From an uncultured Bacteroidota bacterium (GTDB lineage: Bacteria > Bacteroidota > Bacteroidia > Bacteroidales > P3), in assembly GCA_902796265.1 (NCBI GenBank), contig CADBOG010000046.1, positions 1 to 38,080 of the forward strand: DNA of 38,080 nucleotides, read 5' to 3'. The notes beneath the pieces were generated by a model. The model was not told the origin of the DNA. It saw nothing but the letters and a program-made list of their open reading frames with translations, and ran no database searches. Positions 10,416 to 17,753 of this stretch are shown piece by piece. The position numbers were made by a program, and so were the translations under genes. The stretch's first letter is position 1; every line of letters begins with the position of its first letter.

Positions 10416-11642
10416 ATGAAAAAATCACTCAAAATACTTATTGCCGCTGCAATGGTTCTCTGCTTCCAGTTCTCTGCCCTCAGTTCGGCGAGGGCACAGT
10501 TCGCCGGCGAGGACAAGAAGGTCGCCCGCGAGCCAGGAAACACGCAGAAGGTTAGCATCGGCACCCCAGACGCAGCCAACGATGTCTGCTATATGTGGAC
10601 CGGTCCGCATATTGATGGCAATGCCAACCAAGCCGTTGTCACCGTCAATCCCCATGACACGCTGGAGACCTATATGGTTAAGCGAATCTCGAAGAACGGC
10701 ATCGAAGAAGACGAGGTGCAAGTGCGTGTGGAGGACAGCATAGCCATAGTGTGGGTGAAAGCGAAATATAAGTGTTACAACCATGGAGACAACATATCAC
10801 CAAGTCAGTTTGAGATAGAGACCGAACCCGCAGGGTATGAGAGCCTGGTCACCGTTTCTCCCACCACGGCGACGAACAGTGCCGGGCTGGGAATAGAGAA
10901 CAACTGTCCACTCACCTTCACGCTGAACCATAATGGGCACACATCGACAAAGACGCTCACCACCACAGTATATAACAGCGATTTGGTTTCGCCCTTAGAC
11001 CTCATGGGGAACTCGATTTCCACCATCTATATGATGGTCAAGAACATGAAGACTTTCCAGGAGATCTGGGACAATCTTGAAAGCGTTGCCAACATTGTCA
11101 ATTACCTGACTGAGGCTTCGCCCTGTGGCTGGAAGAATCCAAAACCCCAGGACAATGTCGAATGGGTTAAGGTCACCCCCAAGATGCTTTGCTGTGGTCA
11201 CGTGCCAGCTTACGCGTTGCAGATACAGTTTGCCAAGCTATCTTACGGCAACTCGTTCGGGTGTCGCTTTCCTTTCTCCGGCATTCCATACGTTGCTTCA
11301 GCAGACATAGTGTTCAATCTGTCTGCCGAGATATTTGCAGGGCCCGTCACCGGAATAATATCGACAAACGATTCCTGTGGACAGGTATGCATTCCCGTAG
11401 GTGTCACCCTGGCAGTGAACGGAGGCGTTGGCGTGTCGGTAGGTGGTGGCAAGATACTTGCTGCAGACTTGCTGCTGCAAGGAGCCACAACAGCGCAGGC
11501 ACAATGGTGCCCCATTGGTGCGAATAACAGCCTTAGTGTTGGCATCACCTTCTCCGTTGTTGGTTCTGTGACTGCCTTAGGCATGATTGAACACACCATA
11601 GAATACCCATTAGCGACATACTCTATGTCAGTCGATTTATAG
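10416..11642 (+). CDS. Secreted protein with PKD-like N-terminal domain, unknown function
   Basis: 408 residues. A signal peptide (about residues 1-27) ends A-R-A before Gln. Residues about 30-110 look like a PKD-like Ig fold: C-Y-M-W-T-G-P, a central V-V-T-V-N-P and Y-M-V-K-R-I-S. The second half is Cys-rich (C-C-G-H around residue 250, C-G-Q-V-C near 325) and then Gly- and Val-rich with alternating polar and apolar residues, which suggests beta-sheet. No T9SS sorting domain is visible. It lies 65 bp after the giant gene and 62 bp before the TSP3-repeat gene on the same strand, so it is probably co-transcribed. Its signal peptide is strikingly like those of the next two genes. I do not recognise the C-terminal half and assign no function beyond a likely part of the surface assembly. 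Confidence 0.85.
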   Translation: MKKSLKILIAAAMVLCFQFSALSSARAQFAGEDKKVAREPGNTQKVSIGTPDAANDVCYMWTGPHIDGNANQAVVTVNPHDTLETYMVKRISKNGIEEDEVQVRVEDSIAIVWVKAKYKCYNHGDNISPSQFEIETEPAGYESLVTVSPTTATNSAGLGIENNCPLTFTLNHNGHTSTKTLTTTVYNSDLVSPLDLMGNSISTIYMMVKNMKTFQEIWDNLESVANIVNYLTEASPCGWKNPKPQDNVEWVKVTPKMLCCGHVPAYALQIQFAKLSYGNSFGCRFPFSGIPYVASADIVFNLSAEIFAGPVTGIISTNDSCGQVCIPVGVTLAVNGGVGVSVGGGKILAADLLLQGATTAQAQWCPIGANNSLSVGITFSVVGSVTALGMIEHTIEYPLATYSMSVDL

Positions 11643-11704
11643 TTTTTACTGATAATGAGCGAGGTATATTCTTCAACCTTTAACCTTTACCAACTATATA
11701 GGCT

Positions 11705-13075
11705 ATGAAAATAACAATCAAAATCTTGATCGCTGCCGCGATAATCATCAATACACAATTATCATTTTTCAATTCGGCACACGCACAGACGCATCGTTTC
11801 CCGCTGTATAGCGAACAAAATCATGCCGTGGTACTTGATTTGGCTGGCGACACCAACACCATTTTGTTGCATGATGGGACACACACGCTGTGCAACAATG
11901 TGGTGACATACAGTTTTGAGGGTTGCATACCGACGAGCTACACAATAGCCTTGACAGGTGGCAGCCAGAATGCCAGCACCACCAACACGCCGCCGGCGTT
12001 GCTGTGCCGCATGATGCAGGCCTATCAAAATGCCAGTATTACGGAGATAACTTCATTGTATCGTCCTCAAGACGCCACAAGAATCAATCAATTATTGAGT
12101 GCCGACAGCACACGTCAGCAGTTCCTCGCCACCGTCAGCGAGATAGACAGCATGGAGTTCCTGATGAGCTACAGCTACAATGGCGTATTCACTGTAGTGA
12201 TGACACGTCTCCATTTCGACACGGTCAGCGTTCTATCGCCCTACATGATGACACAGGTTGGCGGCGAGTGGAAATTTGTCTCCGACAGCCTTGGCGGCAA
12301 GATGGCGAACAATTTCGCTATCTTCCTCAACAAGCACCAGCCCTCGCAGCTGAGTCCTGGCGGCGACTATGACGGCGACGGTGTGCTCGACCCCCAAGAC
12401 AACTGTCCCTGCAACGCCAACGCCAACCAAGCCGACAGTGACCATGACGGCATTGGCGACGCCTGCGACAACTGCCCCCTGCACCGCAACCCCTTGCAGG
12501 AAGATTCAGACAACGACGGCGTGGGCGATGCTTGCGACAACTGCTGGACACGCTATAATCCCGACCAGACAGACAGCGACGGCGATCATGTCGGCGACAG
12601 CTGCGACAACTGCCCGATGGTTGTCAACCCACGCCAGTATGACTTCGACTTCGACAGCATCGGCGACGAGTGTGACCCCGACATAGACGGCGACGGCATA
12701 GCCAACGAACAGGACAGCGACCGCGACGGCGACCGCGTGGCTGACAGCATCGACAACTGCCCGATACACTACAATCCCTCGCAAGCCGACAGCGACGGCG
12801 ATGGCATAGGCGACGCCTGCGACAACTGTCCCCTGAAGGACAATCCCAACCAAGAAGACTATGACGGAGACGGCATCGGTGACCTCTGCGATGAAGACAG
12901 CGACGGAGACGGTGTGCCCGACGAGATAGACAACTGTCCGAGTATCCCCAACGCAAACCAAGATGACATGGACTGCGACGGCAAGGGTGACGCCTGCGAT
13001 GACGACATCGACGGCGACGCAATCCCCAACGAGCAGGACAACAAACCAGCAATATTCAATCCCAACCAGGATTGA
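11705..13075 (+). CDS. Secreted thrombospondin type 3 repeat protein
   Basis: 456 residues. The signal peptide ends A-H-A before Gln (near residue 28). Residues about 29-220 form an unrecognised domain. From about residue 221 to the end there are thrombospondin type 3 repeats: acidic D-x-D-x-D-G-x-G/x-D loops with seven D-N-C motifs (one D-N-C-W instead of D-N-C-P). Such repeats bind Ca2+ and act as rigid linkers in surface proteins, often ahead of a membrane or sorting domain. Here the chain simply stops after N-P-N-Q-D with no sorting domain, although TGA is followed by AT-rich repeat DNA rather than more repeat coding. The leader has heptads TTCAACC, TTTAACC, TTTACCA (11672-11692). It sits 41 bp upstream of the adhesin gene in the same operon. 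Confidence 0.9.
   Translation: MKITIKILIAAAIIINTQLSFFNSAHAQTHRFPLYSEQNHAVVLDLAGDTNTILLHDGTHTLCNNVVTYSFEGCIPTSYTIALTGGSQNASTTNTPPALLCRMMQAYQNASITEITSLYRPQDATRINQLLSADSTRQQFLATVSEIDSMEFLMSYSYNGVFTVVMTRLHFDTVSVLSPYMMTQVGGEWKFVSDSLGGKMANNFAIFLNKHQPSQLSPGGDYDGDGVLDPQDNCPCNANANQADSDHDGIGDACDNCPLHRNPLQEDSDNDGVGDACDNCWTRYNPDQTDSDGDHVGDSCDNCPMVVNPRQYDFDFDSIGDECDPDIDGDGIANEQDSDRDGDRVADSIDNCPIHYNPSQADSDGDGIGDACDNCPLKDNPNQEDYDGDGIGDLCDEDSDGDGVPDEIDNCPSIPNANQDDMDCDGKGDACDDDIDGDAIPNEQDNKPAIFNPNQD
12365..13072 (+). repeat. Thrombospondin type 3 repeat region
   Basis: The region encodes about 236 residues of Asp-rich repeats with D-x-D-x-D-G cores and D-N-C-P/W motifs spaced roughly 30-40 residues apart. 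GAC and GGC codons dominate, so the DNA is GC-rich compared with the flanking gene ends. Confidence 0.85.
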
Positions 13076-13079
13076 AAGA

Positions 13080-13115
13080 GATTAATAATCCGAATAATCT
13101 GAATAATCCTAATAA
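13080..13115 (+). repeat. 9-bp tandem repeats in the leader of the adhesin gene
   Basis: Four nonamers, GATTAATAA, TCCGAATAA, TCTGAATAA, TCCTAATAA, end one base before the ATG at 13117. Read as coding they would give an N-N-P-rich N-terminus ahead of the signal peptide, which is why the upstream ATG at 13072 (overlapping the previous stop) is not chosen. The core is the same as in the array at 10351-10395. Confidence 0.8.
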
Positions 13116-13116
13116 A

Positions 13117-16100
13117 ATGAAAAGGACTGTCAAAATATTTATTGTTATTGGATTAATCTTCAACATCCAACTATCGTCCCTCAATTCGGCTTTGGCACAG
13201 ATAGGCTGCAAGATGACAAAAAAGGAGTCTTGCAAACCTGGCAAGGACGGTGAAGCGAAGATTACCGGCATGACCAACTCTATGATTTCGATGTGTAGCA
13301 TAGAGTGGGTCGGACCCGACGGACAGAAACTCGTGGGCATCAATCCCATAGGAATGAAAGCCGGAGCCTGGAGTGTTACCGTCAAGGCAACCCCCTGTAA
13401 CAAAATCATCTATCAAGATGTCTGCATTATCGAAAAAGAGAACGCCTGCAAGATAGGTGCCGGCATCTCTGTGACGAGTCACGAGGTGCCTTGCAACGTG
13501 CAACCATCAGCGACACTCACTGCCTACCCCATCGGAGGCACACCACCCTACACCTATACGTGGAAAACCATGACCGTGTCGGGCAGCGGCACATACGGAG
13601 TCACCATCACCGACTCTAACGGCTTTGTGGGCAGCGCCAAAGTGAGTGTCAGCCTGAAGATGACGAAATGTCCCGAAGACCCCAACGAGATTGACGGTCC
13701 TATCGGATATGGCGACGAGCACTTGGTGAGCACCAACGAGAAGATGCGCTACACGATACTCTACGAGAACTCACCCGAATTCGCCTCCGCTCCGGCGTCT
13801 CTGGTGAACATCACCTACCCCATCCCTCCCGAGCAGAACATCAACTCCGTACGCCTCTCCGACTTCGGCTTCGGCAGCTTTGTCTTCAGCGTGCCATCTA
13901 ACACCACGGCTTACACACAGCGGCTTGATGTCAGCGACTCGTTGGGCGTTTGGGTTGATGTCACCGCCGGCATCGACATGGCCAACAACCAAGTGTTTTG
14001 GAACCTACAGAGCGTAGACCCGGCCACCGGCTTTGAGCCTGCCAGTGCCGACCTCGGATTCCTCCTTATCAACGACAGCCTGCACCATGGCGAGGGTTAT
14101 GTAAGCTTCTCTATAGCGCCCAAGAACAGTGTGACCAGCGGCGACACCGTAGGCGCCGAAGCAACAATCATCTTCAACGAGAATACCGCCATAGCCACCA
14201 ATGTGTGGACCAACAAGTTCGATGCTGTAGCGCCCACTTCTACCCTTCATGCCAGCATCGAGGCTGACGACACGATGGCATGCAACTTCACCTTTTCAGC
14301 CAACGATGACCTGTCGGGAGTCGACAACGTAGAGCTTCTGGTCTCTCTTAACGGTGACGCCTACAACTCAATAGGATATTTCGCGGTAACCGACACCGCA
14401 CATTATGCTCTCGAAGACGGATATGTTTACCGATTCATCTCGCGTGCCACCGACAATGTCGGCAACCAGGAACCGTTGAAAAGCCGCCCAGACACCATCA
14501 TCAACAACAACACCGCCCCAGTTGATATACTGCTCTCCAACAACGGCTTTGAAGAGAATGCTGGAAACGGTGTCCTCATCGGAACCCTTACCTCCATCGA
14601 CAACGACATCACCAAACCATTCGTCTACGAACTCGTCACTGGCGAGGGCGACGATGACAACCTTTCTTTTTACATTGAAGGCAACGGTCTCTACACCGGT
14701 TCATCATACGCCTGCACCGGCAATTTCGACTACACGGTACGCATCCGTACCACCGACATCACAGGACTTTCGTTCGAGAAGGCCTTTGAGTTGTTGGCAA
14801 CTCAGCAAAACTTCCCCTATGTCAAGTCGAGCAACGAAAGCATCTGCCAGGGCAGTGCCTACGTATTCGGCAACCGTAATCTTGTGACTGCCGGCACATA
14901 CACCGACTCACTTACAACAGTGCGCGGATGCGACAGCATCATCACCGTGAACCTGGCCGTGCATCCCACATCGCAACACACGGAAACACAGGTTGCCTGC
15001 GAGAAGCAGAGCTTCAGCTGGGCAGAGCATGGCCTGACCATCGACACCCTTGAGGCTGGGCATTACTACTACCATGACACGATGTACACTCAGATGGGTT
15101 GCGACAGCACCTTCACGCTTGTGCTCAACGTCAACGCTACCAGTACGAGCACTGATGTTCAGACAGCGTGCGACATCTACACCTGGCATGGTGGCACATA
15201 TACAGCAAGTGGAGAATTTGCATACCTGACAACGAATGCGGCAGGGTGCGACTCAGTGGTAACACTGAACCTGACTGTGCGCTACAGCAACACGGGAGAC
15301 ACCACTGCTACGGCATGCGACAATTTCAGCTGGTGGAACACCAATTACACGAATAGCACGAATAACGCCACGCATGTTTTGAGTAATGCTGCGGGATGCG
15401 ACTCAGTGGTGACGCTGAATTTGACTGTGAACCATAGCAGTTCGAGTAATGAGGCTATTACGGCTTGCGACAGCTATATTTGGCACGGGACGACATACAA
15501 CGCATCGAACAATACTGCCACCTTTGTCGGCACGAATGCTGTTGGCTGCGACTCAGTGGTGACGCTGAATTTGACTGTGAACTACAGCAACAGCAGTGTT
15601 GACGTTCAGAATGTCTGCGACAGCTATACATGGCATGGAAACAGCTACACTGCTTCTACCAGTACACCGACTTACATTGAACAAAACGCAGCGGGGTGCG
15701 ACTCGGTAGTGACGCTTAACCTGACGGTGCGCTACAGCAACACAGGAGACACCACCGCTACGGCATGCGACAATTTCAACTGGTGGAACATAAATTACAC
15801 CAACAGCACGAATGAGGCCACACATGTGTTGAGTAATGCAGCAGGTTGTGACTCGGTAGTGACGCTGAATCTAACCATAAACAACAGCAGTTCGAGTAAT
15901 GAGGTGCTAACGGCTTGCGACAGCTATATTTGGCATGGAACGACATACAACGCATCGAATAACACTGCCACCTTTGTCGGCACCAACGCTGTTGGCTGCG
16001 ACTCCGTTGTGACGCTCAATTTGACTGTGAACTACAGCAACAGCGGGGTTGAGGTGTTGACGGCCTGCGACAGCTATACTTGGCACGGGACAAATTACAC

Positions 16101-17184
16101 TGCATCGAACAACACTGCCACCTTTGTCGGCACGAACGCTGTGGGGTGCGACTCGGTGACAACGCTGAATCTGACCATTAACTACAGCAACAGCGGTGTG
16201 GATGTTCAGGATGTATGCGACAGCTACACTTGGCACGGGACAACCTATACGGCTTCAACCAATACTCCGACTTATGTTGAACAGAATGCGGCGGGTTGCG
16301 ACTCGGTTGTGACACTAAATCTGACTGTGCGTTACAGCACTTCTGGCGACACTGCTGCGGTGGCTTGCGATAGCTACACATGGCATGATAACACATACAC
16401 CACAAGCGGTACGTACATTTACCAAACAACCAACACCGTGGGTTGCGACTCGGTAGTGACGCTGAATCTGACAATAAACCACAGCACTATGGCTGACACT
16501 GCGGCTGAGGCGTGCGACAGTTACACCTGGCACGGAAACACCTACACCGCAAGTGGAACCTATATGCACCAGACAACCAACGCTGTGGGGTGCGACTCGG
16601 TGTTGACACTGAATCTGACAGTGAACTACAGTAACAGCGGTATTGATGTGCAGACAGCTTGCGACGAATTTGTTTGGATTGACGGGGTGACATACACTGT
16701 TGGCGGCGATGACATCGCCACATACACAACATCGAATGCCGCCGGGTGCGACTCTGTAGTGACGCTGAATTTGACGCTGAACCACAGTGTCACAGTGTAT
16801 GACTCGCTTAGCCTCACATCCAACGAGATTCCTTACGACTACCACGGCAACACCGTGAATGGGGCAGGCGACTTCACCTTTGACGGCACCACCGCCCAGG
16901 GCTGCGACAGCACTACGCTGCTGCACGTCGCTGTTACCGTGGTAGGGCTCGACGTTGCTGACCCGCTGGCAGAACTCAAGGTTTACCCCAACCCCACACA
17001 AGGCTCGCTGACCATCGAAGCCGAAGATGTGCTGTTGGTGGAGGTCTTCGACATCGCCGGACGCAAGGTGGCCACCTTCGAGGAAGTGAACACCTTTGAC
17101 ATCACGAGCCTTGCTACCGGTACATACACCCTGAAGATTCAGACCACGAGGGGAGAGACTGTTAGGAGGATAGTGAAGAAATAA
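13117..17184 (+). CDS. Repeat-rich T9SS-exported adhesin
   Basis: 1355 residues. The start at 13117 puts a normal signal peptide (ending A-L-A before Gln) at the N-terminus. Order: a Cys-containing PKD/SprB-like region (about 28-190); a module opening G-P-I-G-Y-G-D-E with Y-T-I-L-Y-E-N, F-G-F-G-S-F and V-D-V-T-A-G-I-D (about 190-370); an Ig-like module ending R-A-T-D-N-V-G-N (about 375-465); a cadherin-like module (about 470-560); then 49-52-residue repeats with A-C-D-S-Y-T-W-H-G and G-C-D-S-V-V-T-L-N-L-T (about 560-1270); and a T9SS type A sorting domain (V-Y-P-N-P near residue 1289 to the terminal R-R-I-V-K-K). It should cross the outer membrane through T9SS and stay on the surface. It is the last gene of the operon, and the only operon member visible here with a sorting domain. 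Adhesion is inferred from architecture. Confidence 0.92.
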   Translation: MKRTVKIFIVIGLIFNIQLSSLNSALAQIGCKMTKKESCKPGKDGEAKITGMTNSMISMCSIEWVGPDGQKLVGINPIGMKAGAWSVTVKATPCNKIIYQDVCIIEKENACKIGAGISVTSHEVPCNVQPSATLTAYPIGGTPPYTYTWKTMTVSGSGTYGVTITDSNGFVGSAKVSVSLKMTKCPEDPNEIDGPIGYGDEHLVSTNEKMRYTILYENSPEFASAPASLVNITYPIPPEQNINSVRLSDFGFGSFVFSVPSNTTAYTQRLDVSDSLGVWVDVTAGIDMANNQVFWNLQSVDPATGFEPASADLGFLLINDSLHHGEGYVSFSIAPKNSVTSGDTVGAEATIIFNENTAIATNVWTNKFDAVAPTSTLHASIEADDTMACNFTFSANDDLSGVDNVELLVSLNGDAYNSIGYFAVTDTAHYALEDGYVYRFISRATDNVGNQEPLKSRPDTIINNNTAPVDILLSNNGFEENAGNGVLIGTLTSIDNDITKPFVYELVTGEGDDDNLSFYIEGNGLYTGSSYACTGNFDYTVRIRTTDITGLSFEKAFELLATQQNFPYVKSSNESICQGSAYVFGNRNLVTAGTYTDSLTTVRGCDSIITVNLAVHPTSQHTETQVACEKQSFSWAEHGLTIDTLEAGHYYYHDTMYTQMGCDSTFTLVLNVNATSTSTDVQTACDIYTWHGGTYTASGEFAYLTTNAAGCDSVVTLNLTVRYSNTGDTTATACDNFSWWNTNYTNSTNNATHVLSNAAGCDSVVTLNLTVNHSSSSNEAITACDSYIWHGTTYNASNNTATFVGTNAVGCDSVVTLNLTVNYSNSSVDVQNVCDSYTWHGNSYTASTSTPTYIEQNAAGCDSVVTLNLTVRYSNTGDTTATACDNFNWWNINYTNSTNEATHVLSNAAGCDSVVTLNLTINNSSSSNEVLTACDSYIWHGTTYNASNNTATFVGTNAVGCDSVVTLNLTVNYSNSGVEVLTACDSYTWHGTNYTASNNTATFVGTNAVGCDSVTTLNLTINYSNSGVDVQDVCDSYTWHGTTYTASTNTPTYVEQNAAGCDSVVTLNLTVRYSTSGDTAAVACDSYTWHDNTYTTSGTYIYQTTNTVGCDSVVTLNLTINHSTMADTAAEACDSYTWHGNTYTASGTYMHQTTNAVGCDSVLTLNLTVNYSNSGIDVQTACDEFVWIDGVTYTVGGDDIATYTTSNAAGCDSVVTLNLTLNHSVTVYDSLSLTSNEIPYDYHGNTVNGAGDFTFDGTTAQGCDSTTLLHVAVTVVGLDVADPLAELKVYPNPTQGSLTIEAEDVLLVEVFDIAGRKVATFEEVNTFDITSLATGTYTLKIQTTRGETVRRIVKK
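15148..16794 (+). repeat. Eleven near-identical ~150-bp coding repeats with higher-order structure
   Basis: Units start at 15148, 15295, 15445, 15595, 15745, 15895, 16045, 16195, 16345, 16492 and 16639; most are exactly 150 bp. Each encodes C-D-x-Y/F-x-W and G-C-D-S-V-V-T-L-N-L. Two or three diverged units precede them and one follows. Units starting at 15295, 15445 and 15595 are matched in order by those at 15745, 15895 and 16195, with the extra unit at 16045 being a hybrid, so the array grew by copying three-unit blocks. Confidence 0.9.
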
Positions 17185-17219
17185 CGGAGAATGGAGAACG
17201 GAGATGTTAAACAGACACG

Positions 17220-17255
17220 AAAAAGCGCCCTCTGGGAGACTGGGGGTGTTTTTTG
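17220..17255 (+). terminator. Probable intrinsic terminator of the surface-protein operon
   Basis: An A-rich left arm with GCGCCCTC pairs imperfectly (several G-U pairs) with TGGGGGTG, followed by six T. It lies 35 bp after the adhesin stop codon and before the next gene's start at 17280. Confidence 0.6.
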
Positions 17256-17279
17256 TGAATTCTAACTCAAACCTTTATC

Positions 17280-17732
17280 ATGAAAAAAATCGCTTCATTT
17301 ATAATATGTATCTTTTCGGTCATCTGTCTTAATGCTCAGAATCCGTTGAACAACAATGCTGACAACATCATCGGCACTTATCTTTGCAAACAAAAAGACA
17401 ATTCTTTCAAAGTCAAAATAGAGAAACTATCCGATGGCACATACAAAGGCCAGCTCTGTTGGATAGAGAAAGACAAAGACAAGGATGGCAACAAGTTGCT
17501 CGACAAGAAAAACTCTAACAAGAAGTTACGCAACACCCCATTAGATCGTGTCGTAATCTTCAGCGGTCTGAAATACAATGCCAAAGAGAAGATTTGGGAT
17601 GACTGCAAAATCTATGATCCTCAGCGAGGAGTAGAAGCCAAGCTTGAAATCTGGTTCGAGAAGGATGGCACTCTCCGCGTAAAAGGATCTAAATGGGGAT
17701 TCAGCGAAAGCGTTTATTGGCAGAAGTTATAA
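17280..17732 (+). CDS. Secreted DUF2147-family protein
   Basis: 150 residues with a short signal peptide (M-K-K start, hydrophobic core, L-N-A before Gln near residue 20). The mature part fits DUF2147: I-I-G-T-Y near the start, G-x-Y-K-G-Q-L-C-W-I, a charged loop, a V-I-F-S-G-L-K segment, W-D-D-C-K-I-Y-D-P, and a closing L-R-V-K-G-S with W-x-x-S-E-S-V-Y-W. The family is a small beta-barrel-like secreted or periplasmic protein of unknown function. It follows a terminator-like hairpin and faces the M16 peptidase gene tail to tail with only 21 bp between, so it is probably its own transcription unit. The promoter is not obvious. Confidence 0.85.
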   Translation: MKKIASFIICIFSVICLNAQNPLNNNADNIIGTYLCKQKDNSFKVKIEKLSDGTYKGQLCWIEKDKDKDGNKLLDKKNSNKKLRNTPLDRVVIFSGLKYNAKEKIWDDCKIYDPQRGVEAKLEIWFEKDGTLRVKGSKWGFSESVYWQKL

Positions 17733-17753
17733 AACGACTCGCCGAGACAAAGT

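Noticed and set aside
13072-13116. Adhesin start at 13072
   Set aside because: The extra residues are the translation of the 9-bp repeats, and the signal peptide begins at the ATG at 13117.
15148-16794. Non-coding satellite or CRISPR-type repeat
   Set aside because: The 150-bp units keep one reading frame, encode a known type of surface repeat and lie inside a gene with signal peptide and sorting domain.
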